Below are positions 11,985 to 22,300 of a stretch of 64,000 nt of DNA, in pieces; within the stretch, counting starts at the first letter, position 1; each line of letters begins with the position of its first letter. Source of the stretch: Typhlomys cinereus (lineage: Eukaryota > Chordata > Mammalia > Rodentia > Platacanthomyidae); contig JALPQD010000027.1 of the NCBI GenBank assembly GCA_023101885.1, forward strand, positions 2,423,967 to 2,487,966, read 5' to 3'. The notes under the pieces were generated by a model that did no database searches, was not told the DNA's origin, and saw only the letters and a list, made by a program, of their open reading frames with translations. A program made the position numbers and the translations under genes.

Positions 11985-12697
11985 TACCAAACCCACCCAG
12001 CCCACCTAGAGACACTCAAAGATAATTCTCTGTAACACATTAATTGCAAGGCGTATGAATTGGCGGGATGGGGTAGGAGGGCCACACCTGAAATAAGGAT
12101 ATAGCAGACCATGTAACAGCAGAGAAAATAAGCCTCCATTATGGACTGTGATTAAGCAATGAGACATTTGGTTAAGTTCACAGACTTTTCGTTCCTGATC
12201 ATCTACAACTGAGGGGGTGTGATCTCACCAGAAGGGGATGGCATATAGTCTGGCAGGTAATAAGTAACCATTTTGCAAATGAGTGACTGACCCCTCCCTC
12301 ACTGTGGTTTCCTACTTTTATTGCATCTACCTTTGAATATACTCTTATAACAAGACCCTAGTTTAACAGTTTTTTATCTCTGGCCAGGGGGTGACATCCA
12401 ATACCCATCAGGATGGAGTGAAGGGAATTGCAGGAGAAGCAAAACTGCAAAAGAAAATCAACAAACCATAATCCAGAACTTCAGAGAATCTATATCAACC
12501 ACCTAGAACTTGGCTAGCCTAATCACTCCCCATCCTGAAGCTCAGGGAAATTTGCGGAAGAGGGGTGGTAAAAGTGTAAGAGCACAAGGATGGTAGGAGC
12601 AATGATTGCAAGATACTCCACACAAGTTAGGGTCGAAGCAATCATAATTGAACTTTACATGCCGGCACAATGTCCAGAATACTATTGTCCCCACAAA
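10178..12697 (+). mobile_element. L1, 5'-truncated, 2.5 kb, head to head with previous copy
   Basis: It begins inside the RT core ('[13 protein letters not shown]' at about 10,180) and runs through ORF2 and most of the 3'-UTR to about 12,697, where the sequence switches to an R1 repeat. The G-rich tract and poly(A) tip are absent, so the 3' end has been lost. It is very similar to the reverse complement of about 7,110-9,410, forming a long inverted pair with the neighbouring L1. Confidence 0.92.
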
Positions 12698-13062
12698 TTA
12701 TTCTCTCTTACGATTCCTGGTTACAGTTCTCAGTCCAGCTTGATGGGAGAGCACACACCAACACCAAGGCTGAGGGAAATGGTCACTCCATCTCTATGCA
12801 ATGGCTGAAAGATGGACAGTCCTTACTTGCCAAACCAGCATATCTGGCCAAATATACAGAAGGATGCCAACTCTCTCAACCAGCTCTCTGTGGTTTATTC
12901 CAGGGTCTAATCCCACTCACCATGGGCTTTGTCTTCCCCATCATCTAGTCAATGTCCTTCAGGTTCGCTCTGGGCTCAACTCAACACTAAATCTCCACAA
13001 ATGTGCCGAGAGCTCAAACCCTCAACTGTCAAGTTCACACCTGTGCCTAACTATGACATAAA
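12697..13062 (-). repeat. R1 family repeat copy 1
   Basis: Collinear with the copies at 42,206-42,535 and 56,872-57,281 through shared blocks such as 'gtccagcttgatgggagagc', 'ccaaccagcatatctggcca'-type wording and 'caagttcacacctgtgccta'. It has no ORF and no poly(A) tail. The structure fits a non-autonomous element; the family resembles rodent URR1/hAT-Charlie-type repeats, but that name is from memory and unconfirmed. Confidence 0.6.
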
Positions 13063-13185
13063 CTAATTAATATCTGCAAAGTATTCACGATGAAGATGCT
13101 TGAAATGCAAATTCATAGAAATATTAGCTATGTTTAAAACTATCACTATGTAAATATATTTTATACCATCTTACTCCTTGTTGCA

Positions 13186-13615
13186 GTTATTTTGTATGAT
13201 GCTGATAAATTCATACCAAACAGCTTGAGGAAACAAGGGATTTTATTCTGATTTTTAATTGTACAGTTACATTTCTCTTTACCCAGTTTGGCAGGGGAAA
13301 GTCCACACCAACCCTGGGGGGGGGTTGACCATACAACTTCTGAGAGAGGGAACTTTTGAGAGAGGGGAAAACCTCATTAACCATACAGTGTGTCTGTCCA
13401 AGTACGCCAAAAAAAGTCAATTTACCTGAACCAACTTCCTCCACCTTATTCACCTGTCCAGGGTAAGTCCTACCCACAATGGACTGGGTGTTCCCTCTTC
13501 AATTAGACAATCTCCTGCAGGCTTGCTCAGGGCTTAATTCAATTACTAATTCTTTACAAATGTGTCCAGAACCCAAGCTTTCAATTCTCCAGTTGACACC
13601 CAGAGCTAACAACCA
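13186..13615 (-). repeat. R1 family repeat copy 2 (left foldback arm)
   Basis: It aligns with the R1 copy at 20,576-20,979 in reverse orientation: the ends 'gctgataaattcatacc' and 'ccagttgacacccagagcta' and the middle 'cctgtccagggtaagtccta' occupy the same relative places. The 88-codon minus frame inside it has no known domain and is best read as a chance frame in a repeat. The reverse complement reappears at 18,590-19,040, as part of the suspected assembly foldback. Confidence 0.6.
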
Positions 13616-13703
13616 CATTCTAAATTTGGTTACGCTTGCTATTGCCCCTATGGGTTTTTAGTATTAAAGAGTTTAAATAGATTGTTAGTGAATAAGGCAA
13701 CTT

Positions 13704-13885
13704 CTTTTTTTTTTTTTTTTTTTACATTTATTTGTTCATCTTGTGTATGTGTGTGTGGAGGGGATGTTTGGGTATAGGAGTACAGGAGTTGTAGGAGTCA
13801 GATTTTGTCCTTTCTACCATGTGGGTTCCTGGGCTCAAACTCGGGTTATGCCTTTACTGCCTAAGCCATCTCACTAATCCAAGAT
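13704..13885 (-). mobile_element. B3/B2-like SINE
   Basis: A T-run at 13,705-13,723 (the poly(A) in sense) is followed by a 'gtatgtgtgtgtggagg' tail region, then 'ccatgtgggttcctgggctc' and 'actgcctaagccatctcact', the reverse of a B3/B2 tRNA-like head. It is moderately diverged. Confidence 0.7.
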
Positions 13886-14355
13886 TCTTTCAATTACAAG
13901 TGTCAGACTATAACTCAAGTCACTGAAGTTTGAAAAGAAAAACCTTACAGATTTGTGTAGTGCAAAATTCCCAGAGTAGAATCCAAATGGCCATACAAAG
14001 GCATGTGCTCATCCAAGCCCTGCCTCTTTCTCAGAGGACAGCTGCATACACCAGATCTACATCACCTGTAATGCTCTTAGATGAAAAGAACACTCTTCTG
14101 CCATGTTTTGACAAGTCTTCTGACTCTTCTAGAAGAAGTTGATTTTCATGATGTCTGTTTTGAAGCCAGTTACTTTCATCTGCTGATGAATATATGCATT
14201 AAACAGTAGGTAAAGATCACACGACTATCTCTCCAATGAGAAATGGACTCAGGCCATCTGATCCATGCCCTCTTCCTTCACCAAGGAGAAGGAATGAAAG
14301 TCATGGTTCTACAATAGAAATAAGAGTCATGATGGTGAGAATGTAAACAATAAGT
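13886..14355. other. No gene seen
   Basis: Single-copy-looking sequence apart from its inverted copy at about 17,960-18,355 in the foldback. I see no credible open frame or repeat family. Confidence 0.4.
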
Positions 14356-14369
14356 GTGGACAATCTTTA

Positions 14370-14735
14370 CCTGAGGTTATATAGCTCTTTTAATGTTCTC
14401 ACTTCCACAAAATACCTGAGAAAAGGCACTTCAGTGGAAGGGTGTTTATTTCAGCTCCTGGTTATGGTACTCACGGGCCACCGTGTTGGGAAAAACATGA
14501 TGGTGCAGTTTGGTTCACGGCAGTGGGAATATGTGATTGCTGTTTGTCACAACTGGTAGATCAGGAAATAGCACTCAGAACTAGAAGCTCCCAGAGATAA
14601 TATCCCTGCAAGAGTCTGCCCCCCAGGAAACGACTTCCCCCTGACAGGTTTACCTCCAAAACTTTTTGTCATCAACAGGGAACCAAGCATTCCAAACACG
14701 AGAGACATTCCAGATTAAAACTGTAATCCAAGTAT
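14370..14735 (-). repeat. LTR-type (MaLR-like) repeat
   Basis: 'aaaatacctgagaaaaggca', 'gtttatttcagctcctggtt' and 'gggaaccaagcattccaaac' follow the order seen in reversed rodent MaLR-type LTRs. There is no coding capacity. The family is inferred from layout and wording only. Confidence 0.45.
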
Positions 14736-14739
14736 CAAT

Positions 14740-15990
14740 GACAAGAACAGACTTCAAGAAGAGGTCTGTTTGATATGGAGCTTGTTGGCTTAGAGATTCT
14801 GTTCTTAAGAGTTCCTAAGTGCTGCATCTTGAAGTTAGCATTCATCTATTCACTATGCACCTATGAGCTAGGGTTCAGCAACTACACAAGACCAGTGCTC
14901 CTTAGAGATGGAATGGGGTGGGGGGCATAGAGGAAGACGTATGATAATTAAGGTGCTGGAGAAACAGGCAGGGCTCATTAAAAGCAATTAGAAGTGCTTT
15001 CTCCACCCTCATTATCAAAAGTACATATTTCAGAAGTCTAGGTCACCACCCTTCCTTTGGCAAGAGTATTAAGGAAATAATGTTAACCATATTTATGTCT
15101 CTTGTTGATCAAAAATTGTACTAGGTTTTTTTAATTTGGTAGAGAAAAAACTGGTATGAGTGTTGGATTCTTGGGAAGATACTGGAATAGATAAAAAGGA
15201 AAACAATGAAAGTACAGAAATTATAAGGAATATTAAGTGTACTGCCGTGATGCATTCATATGCTCTCTGAAAGTAGATGCTTTAATGTTGAAATGTTCTT
15301 TCTCTTCAAACATTTTACTAATGCTTCAGGAAAATAATTTCTTTTTCTTTGGCATCAAGGGGGAAATTGTTCATTTAATGTAAAATGACTCATTTGGTAA
15401 AAGCTCCATCTGGATAAGCTAGAAGATTGACAACGAAGCCACACTGATGGCTGATCGCAACTCTGCAGCAAACATCCTGCTTGTAAAGCAAGATGGCCAG
15501 ACTGTAGCAGACAATACAGAATTCCCACTGAAGTAAACTTTATGAATTTATATTGGGAAATAACACAAGATGAATGGCACACTCATCCAGTGCTTCATTG
15601 GTAACAGTGAAAACCAGGTGCTACTGATATTGGTGGCTTTTGGAAGGGCAAGGCCAATCTCCCATCTCTTTGGCATGCCTCCATGTGGATCAAATTCCCT
15701 GCGGGAGGGAAGTGATGGCAATCCTGCCCAGGTGATTAATTTAAGTGGAGATTGAGTGTGGAGACTGAAGTTTTGCTGTTGCCATGGAAATGGGGGGTAG
15801 TGTCTATCCAAATCCTAACACTGTCTACTTTGGAATTAAATTCTAGGTACAAGATTGGAACTGTGACTTTGCAGAATTAGCTATTCCTGGCATGATAAGC
15901 TGCAAATTCTAAGGCTGTTATTTATCAGACTCTTCAAAAGAGACGTGTTTTGCTGCTGTTATGGTTAAGAACATTCCTAAGAAGACCAGT
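14740..15990. other. Unassigned; no supported gene
   Basis: No recognised repeat. A stop-free plus-strand run of about 38 codons near 15,418-15,531 and an 87-codon minus frame at 15,548-15,811 overlap in unrelated frames. Neither has a recognisable domain or splice context, so I do not call a gene. All of this recurs inverted at 16,380-17,620. Confidence 0.4.
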
Positions 15991-16175
15991 TCCCGCTCAC
16001 GAGCATCCACCTATCAACGGTATTATTTTGCACAATCTGTCATGGACATCTGCTAACGAAAATTTTTGACTAAAAAAAGCATTCAAAACTCAACCAACTA
16101 GGCAAAGAAGAATGTAAGAAGTAAAATTTGAGCAGACTCTGGCATGATTTAAATTTTGACCAGAAACAATAGCAA

Positions 16176-16213
16176 AGCTTGAAGCTAGTTGATAGATAAA
16201 TGGTACTCGCGTA
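16176..16213. other. Foldback turn-around spacer (38 nt)
   Basis: These bases are neither in the left arm's correct continuation (seen at 19,240 onward) nor in the reverse arm. They contain AAGCTT at 16,175-16,180 and 'aagctagtt' shortly after. The sequence does not look like the standard SMRTbell hairpin adapter as I remember it. This is the point at which the assembled strand reverses. Confidence 0.7.
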
Positions 16214-19044
16214 TCAAAATTTAAATCATCCAGAGTCTGCTCAATTTACTTCTACATTCTCTTTGCCTAGTTGGTTGAGTTTGATTGCTTTTTTTAGTCA
16301 AAATTTTCGTTAGCAGATGTCCATGACAGATGTGGCAAAATAATACCGTTGAAGGGGGATGCTCGTGAGCGGGAACTGGTCTCTTAGGAAGGTTCTTAAC
16401 CATAACAGCAGCAAAACACGTCTCTTTTGAAGAGTCTGAAAATAACACTTAGAATTGCAGCTTATCATGCCAGGAATAGCTAATTCTGCAAAGTCCCAGT
16501 TCCACATCTTGTACCTAGAATTTAATTCCAAAGTAGACAGTGTTAGGATTTGGATAGACACCTACCCCCCATTTCATGGCAACAGCAAAACTTCAGTCTC
16601 CACACTCACTTCCATTAAATTAACACCTGGGCAGGATTGCCATCGCTTCCTCCCGCAGGAATTTGATCCACATGGAGGCATGCCAAAGAGATGGGAGATT
16701 GGCCTGGCCCTTCCAAAAGCCACCATATCAGTAGCACCTGGTTTTCACGTTACCAATGAAGCACTGGATGAGTGTGCCATTCATCTTGTGTTATTTCCCA
16801 ATATAAATTCATAAAGTTTACTTCAGTGGGATTCTGTTTGTCTGCTACAGTCTGGCCATCTTGCTTTAAGCGGATGTTTGCTGCAGTTGCGTCAGCCATC
16901 AGTGTGGCTCGTTGTCTCTTCTAGCTTTCCGATGGGCTTTTCATGGTCTTTTACATTATGAACAATTTCCCCCTTGATGCCGGAAATTATTTTCCTGGCT
17001 ATAGTATGTTTGAAGAGGAGATTTTCAACTGCTCTTTCAGAGAGCATATGAATGCATCACGGCAGTACACTTAATATTCCTTATAATTTCTGTACTTTCA
17101 TTGTTTTCCTTTTTATCTATTCCAGTATCTTCCCAAGAATCCAACACTCATACCAGTTTTTCTCTTACCAAATTAAAATAACCTAGTACAATTTTTTGAT
17201 CAACAAGAGACATAAATATGTGTTAACATTATCTTCCTTAATACTCTTGCCAAAGGAAGGGTGGTGACTCTAGACTTCTGAAATATGTACTTTTGATTAA
17301 TGATGGTGGAGAAAGCACTTCTAATTGCTTTTAATGAGCCCTGCCTGTTCATCTCCAGCACCTTAATTATCATACTGTCTTCCTCTATGCCCCCCACCCC
17401 CATTCCATCTCTAAGGAGCACTGGTCTTGTGTAGTTGCTGAACCCTAGCTCATAGGTGCATAGTGAATAGATGCAATGCTTAACTTCAAGATGCAGCACT
17501 TAGGAACTCTTAAGAACAGAATCTCTAAGCCAACAAGCTCCATATCAAACAGACCTCTTCTTGAAGTCTGTTCTTGTCATTGATACTTGGATTACAGTTT
17601 TAATCTGGAATGTCTCTCGTGTTTGGAATGCTTGGTTCCCTGTTGATGACAAAAAGTTTTGGAGGTAAACCTGTCAGGGGGAAGTCGTTTCCTGGGGGGC
17701 AGACTCTTGCAGGGATATTATCTCTGGGAGCTTCTAGTTCTGAGTGCTATTTCCTGATCTACCAGTTGTGACAAACAGCAATCACAATTCCCACTGCCGT
17801 GAACCAAACTGCACCATCATGTTCCCAACAGGTGGCCCGTGAGTACCATAACCAGGAGCTGAAATAAACACCTCCACTGAAGTGCCTTTTCTCAGTATTT
17901 GGTGAAGTGAGAAATAAAAGAGCTATAAACCCAGGTAAAGAGCCCACTATTGTTACATTCCACATCAGACCATCTATTGTAGAACCATGACTTTCACCTT
18001 CTCCGGGTGAAGGAAGAGGGCATGGATCAGATGGCCTGAGCATTTCCATTGGAGAGATAGTCGTGTGATCTTTACCTACTGTTTAATGCATATATTCATC
18101 AGCAGATGAAAGTAACTGGCTTCAAAACAGACAATTAACTCTTCTAGAAGAGTACAGTTGCTTCAAAACATGGCAGAAGTTTCGTGCAAGTAGATCTTTA
18201 TGCAGTGAACAGGGTGATGTGACTGGTGTATGCAGCGTCTCGGAAAGAGGCAGGGCTTGGATGAGCACACCTTGTATGGCCTTGGATTCTACCGGGGAAT
18301 TTTGCACTACACAAATCTGTAAGTTTTTCTTTTCAAACTCAGTGACGGAGTATAGTCGGACACTTGTAATTGAAAGAATCTTGGATTAGTGAGATGGCTT
18401 AGGCAGTAAAGGCATAACCCGAGTTGAGCCCAGAACCCACATGGTAGAGGACAAAATCTGACTCCTACAACTCCGGTACTCCTGACCCAAACCCCTCCAC
18501 ACACAATACACAAGATGAACAAATAAATGTTAAAAAAAGAAGTGCCTTTTCACTAACAATCTATTTAAACTCTTTAATACAAAAACCCATAGGGGCAATG
18601 CAAGCGTAACCAAATTTAGATGTGGTTGTTAGCTCTGGGTGTCAACTGGAGATTAAGCGTGGGTCTGGCCACATTTGTAAAGATTTAGTAATTGAATTAA
18701 GCCCTGACAAGCCTGAGGAGATTGTCTTTGAAGAGGGAACACCCAGTCCATTGTGGGTAGGACTTACCCTGGACAGGTGAATAAGGTGGAGGAAGTTGGT
18801 TCAGGTAAATTGACTTTTTTTGGCGTACTTGGACAGACACACTGTATGGTTAATGAGGTTTTCCCCTCTCTCAAAAGTTCCCTCTCTCAGAAGTTGTATG
18901 GTCAACCCCCCCCCAGGGTTGGTGTGGACTTTCCCCTGCCAAACTGGGTAAAGAGAAATGTAACTGTACAATTAAAAATCAGAATAAAATCCCTTGTTTC
19001 CTCAAGCGGTTTGGATGAATTTATCAGCATCATACAAATACTGA
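16214..19044 (-). other. Right (noisy) foldback arm, probable artefact
   Basis: This is the reverse complement of 13,186-16,159, about 5% shorter, with many small deletions and substitutions. Examples are the shortened A/T runs near 18,530 and the poorly matching patch at 16,920-17,040. The last ~290 bases before the gap match the left arm almost perfectly. Frames in this arm, such as 16,455-16,814 and 18,753-19,040, are copies of left-arm sequence and should not be counted as genes. Confidence 0.88.
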
Positions 19045-19054
19045 NNNNNNNNNN
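19045..19054. other. Assembly gap of 10 N
   Basis: Ten N bases, a placeholder gap of unknown true length. The sequence just before it is the end of the foldback arm; the sequence just after it repeats 15,991-16,175. Confidence 0.99.
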
Positions 19055-19239
19055 TCCCGCTCACGAGCATCCACCTATCAACGGTATTATTTTGCACAAT
19101 CTGTCATGGACATCTGCTAACGAAAATTTTTGACTAAAAAAAGCATTCAAAACTCAACCAACTAGGCAAAGAAGAATGTAAGAAGTAAAATTTGAGCAGA
19201 CTCTGGCATGATTTAAATTTTGACCAGAAACAATAGCAA
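19055..19239 (+). repeat. Exact 185-bp duplicate of 15,991-16,175
   Basis: By eye the two stretches are identical from 'tcccgctcacgagcatccac' to 'cagaaacaatagcaa'. After this the two copies diverge completely: one goes to the 38-nt turn-around, the other to what looks like normal flanking DNA ('gcatatttgtgacttac'). Confidence 0.95.
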
Positions 19240-19384
19240 GCATATTTGTGACTTACTATTAAGTTGCTAATGAAGAATGAGGCTTAACACTTTCAAAATT
19301 TGGCCATTACCTCTATCTAATAAGTAGATGATATTTTTTGTAGTAACCTTAGCTTTACTATTTAACATCTGTGATATAGGTAGA

Positions 19385-19635
19385 AGCTGTAGACTGAATA
19401 TTTGTATATCCTCTCACTTTCCCTAACCTTATTTGGAGAGAGGGAGTAAACAAGATTAAAGAATCATAGTGCCTTAACCCAACAGGACTAGCGATCTTAT
19501 AAATACACCAGAGAACTGGTGTGGTCTCTGACTTTCTGTCCTCCAGAATAGTGAGAACATAAATTTCTGTTGTTTAAATCACCCAGGCTGCTAAATGTAT
19601 TATGGGCAGCTGAAATCTGGTTGGTAGAACAGAAA
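19385..19635 (+). mobile_element. MLT1-like MaLR LTR
   Basis: The segment follows the MLT1 layout: 'gactgaatatttgtat' near the start, 'ccttatttggagag', 'tcttataaatacaccagaga', then 'gtcctccagaatagtgagaa' and 'aaatttctgttgtttaaatc' near the 3' end. MLT1 LTRs are ancient non-autonomous relatives of ERVL elements. The copy is diverged, consistent with its age. Confidence 0.75.
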
Positions 19636-20079
19636 GGGCCTTGTCCATGTCTGTGCTTACTTTATCCGCCCATCTATGTATTAATGAAGAGGTATTATAG
19701 ATCTCATTAAATATCTATTAGTGAAGTGATTATTTTTCCAAATTTCATTAGTAGCCCTCACTAATTTAGTGAGATTTAATGTGTCATTGCTATTTGTAGC
19801 TCAGATAATGAACTTTCTACGTGCACAGCCGTTCTGCCTTCATGGGCTTGAGGGTAATGTTCTCTCTACTCTGAACCATCTTCAGCCTTCTGAGGAACTA
19901 TTACAAGAAGCCTCTAATTATTAAGTATTCATCTAAGTGTCATGTTTACAGTCCAGTGTGGACTCCAGTATCCTTGATTGACAGAGTGTTTTTCCTCTTC
20001 TCAGTCACAAGAGTTATCCTGTATACAGTTTCTTGTATAAGAGCTGCATACTTTGTGACATAAAAAATATATTTGGTTC

Positions 20080-20385
20080 ATGATTCTGTTGGACGCAGGG
20101 GCACCATGGCATCCTGTGAAGGTCTCCCTGCCTGGTTTGCAACAAGGGAGAGGACTAGAAGGGGAGCAAGCAAGCCAAGTGCAAACTGGGCCATTCTTAT
20201 TGTCTATTCATTTACCAGGGTCGTAGTACTGTGGCATACTTGCTTCGCTCTGGCCTACCTCCTGATGGACCTCTCGACTCAACACCACCACACCGAAGAC
20301 TACATTCCCAGCTCATGGACATTTGGAAGGCGTGATCAAACCGTGCCTGTATGACAACTTAAGTACACTTAATTCTGCTGCAATA
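20080..20385 (-). repeat. Possible old LTR-type repeat
   Basis: 'ttggttcatgattctgttgg' followed by 'caccatggcatcctgtgaag' and a segment near 20,290-20,340 recall reversed MLT/MST-type LTRs. The 93-codon plus frame across it has no domain and is read as chance. Confidence 0.3.
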
Positions 20386-20575
20386 CAAATGACCCCACTA
20401 TAGTTTAATGGTTAGCTGGCAAACCTTTCTAGGCCTCCAGACTATAAATGTGTTAGATAAATCAACATGTTCATTTGAAATCTTAGGGTCACTTTTTAAT
20501 CTTCATGTCATATAGTGTCTGGGATAGAATAAATGTTTAATAAAATGTACTGAAGAAATAAATAAATGTGCTGTC

Positions 20576-20979
20576 ATAGTTAGAGACAGGTGTTAACTTG
20601 ACAACTGAAGGCTTGGAGCTCAGGGGACATTTTTTAAAGAATTGGTAGTTGAGTTGAGCCCTGAGCAGGCCCACCTGATTGACGTGGAGGCTCAGGCCAT
20701 GGTGGGTGGGACGAGTCCCTGAGAGATGAATAAGATGGAATTAATCGAGGAAGTTCGTATCTTTCTGTATACTTAACTACACAGGTTGGCCTGGAAAGTA
20801 GGGATTGGTCCTCTCTCAGCAGTGCTATAAATATATGGATAAGATGTGTCCCTCCATCTCTGGTGCTGGTGTGGACTGTCCTACCATGCTGGATTAAGAA
20901 CTGTAACTGGACAATCATAAGAAAGACCAAAACCCCTTGTTCACCTGTAAACTATTTGGTTGTGAATTTAATTGCAACA
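20576..20979 (+). repeat. R1 family repeat copy 3, with flanking direct repeats
   Basis: The body is collinear with R1 copies 1, 2, 4 and 5 in the opposite orientation ('caggtgttaacttgacaact' at the left, 'ggccatggtgggtgggac' in the middle, 'aaaaccccttgttcacctgt' toward the right). It is bracketed by identical 10-bp repeats 'atgtgctgtc' at 20,566-20,575 and 20,980-20,989, the signature of a target-site duplication. There is no poly(A) tail, which favours a DNA-transposon-like or LTR-like origin over an L1-mobilised one. Confidence 0.7.
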
Positions 20980-20989
20980 TGTGCTGTCC

Positions 20990-22184
20990 TAAGTAATTTC
21001 TCTAGAGATCTTGTGTCTGGTTATAAGGAGAGATGAACAATTGTGATAGTTTTGGTTCTATTTATTTATCACTACAAATAGTTTAAATGATGCATCTGGC
21101 TGAACAGATGTCTTTCTTCTCTCCCAATTACTTATTCCAAACACATCGTTCCTAAAATGTTAACTTAATGAAAAAGTTGATCCAAGAAGGACAGTGACAC
21201 TAAAAATTAAAATTTCATAACCATCAGGGATTACCTTCATTTCAATTTATTACATTCCATTTTATTTTGCATTTTCTTGGAAGACATTTAACAATTATGT
21301 TTTGGGTGAACAGTGAAATAATCTTAATATTCACACTGTTAACTATTTTTCACCATTTGAGATCTATTGTGCAGCTACAATTAAATGAAAGGACTGTCAA
21401 AATGTAATTCATTCAATTAGAACCTAGGTAATAAAATTATTATATATCACATTGGTGATTTAGACCTCATAAGCTAAATAGTGGTCATTTTTCCTAACTC
21501 TAGATTCTATTAATTTATTTCATTTAATGCACAGCCTATAAATAATGCAAATGCAAAGTTTCATTAAAATTTACTCAGCTGTTTGTCACTCTGCTTAGTT
21601 TAATAAACAAACTCAATAAACCACAGAGGGATGCTTTCATTTTCTTTTCTGAACAGCTGAAGCTTCAAAATAAAGTTTCCCACCTTCTGTTATGCTTTCA
21701 GGGAGACATCTGTGCCTCTCTAACTAAGCAGCTAAGAGGCTAAGCCACACATTTTCATCTGCAAAGTCCGATCCACATTTCTCCATTCTCTGTGTGAGTC
21801 TAAGAAGCCCTGGCAAGGGTACTCTGGTGGGAGGGAGGTGGGATCCACTCACTCCACTGCAGCCAGGAAGTGAAGAGATGATTCCAGACCAATACAAAGA
21901 CCCTACAGTATAGCCCCTTTGATGGATCCATTCCTCTAGATTTCATCTTCCAAAATATTTACAACACTCAATAATGTCTTCAAATTGTGAATATGTCACT
22001 CTATTGTTTCACTGATTACATCAGAACCATATGATCCAATCATCTCCCAATGCTTGGCTTGGTAAGCTATGAACAAAGGCTGCTGTCAAGAGCCTTTTGA
22101 GGAGATACATCATGTTCAACCCAAAACAAGACAGGTCTATGCTGGATATGCACAGAACTCTCCTTATTATCACACATTGCAGTA
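20990..22184. other. AT-rich single-copy-looking DNA, no gene seen
   Basis: No repeat family or open frame that I can support. The block at 21,720-21,900 is somewhat richer in G and C but has no coding signature. Confidence 0.4.
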
Positions 22185-22300
22185 TAGGAGTTCCATGAGT
22201 TTGAGTCCATCCTGGATGATCAATGACATATATATTTGATGAGTTCCAGGAAGTCTGGGATACAGACTAAGACTAAGTCTAAAGGCAAAAACCAAACCCA
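22185..22300 (+). mobile_element. B1-like SINE fragment
   Basis: 'atgagtttgagtccatcctg' and 'gatgagttccaggaagtctg' correspond to the middle and right parts of B1, ending in an A-rich stretch. The left end is missing. Confidence 0.6.

Larger units (their letters stand above)
13186..16175 (+). other. Left (clean) arm of a ~3-kb foldback
   Basis: From about 13,186 to 16,159 this sequence is the reverse complement of 16,214-19,044. This arm keeps repeat features intact (the R1 repeat, a SINE with its poly(T), an LTR-type repeat) and appears to be the authentic locus. The last 185 bases, 15,991-16,175, are identical to 19,055-19,239. Confidence 0.9.

Noticed and set aside
6783..12697. Twin-priming (5'-inverted single L1) as an explanation for the head-to-head L1 pair
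   Set aside because: Both halves contain the same 3' portion of the element and each has its own 3'-UTR, whereas twin priming gives a single 3' end and non-overlapping halves.
15418..15531. 38-codon stop-free stretch reading like a protein segment (KIDNEATLMADRNSAANILL)
   Set aside because: It is short, lacks upstream continuity in frame, matches no family I recognise, and overlaps longer random frames on the other strand.
16176..16213. SMRTbell adapter left in the sequence
   Set aside because: The spacer lacks the CT/GTT repeat pattern of that adapter as I know it. The foldback may still stem from a hairpin read with the adapter trimmed or misread.
13186..19044. Biological palindrome, Helitron or foldback transposon
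   Set aside because: The arms contain unrelated old repeats in mirrored order, the second arm is noisier, and a gap with duplicated sequence follows. An assembly error explains all of this.
18753..19133. 126-codon plus frame matching the 88-codon minus frame at 13,211-13,477
   Set aside because: The match is due to the foldback artefact and the frame runs through the N gap. The underlying sequence is a non-coding R1 repeat.
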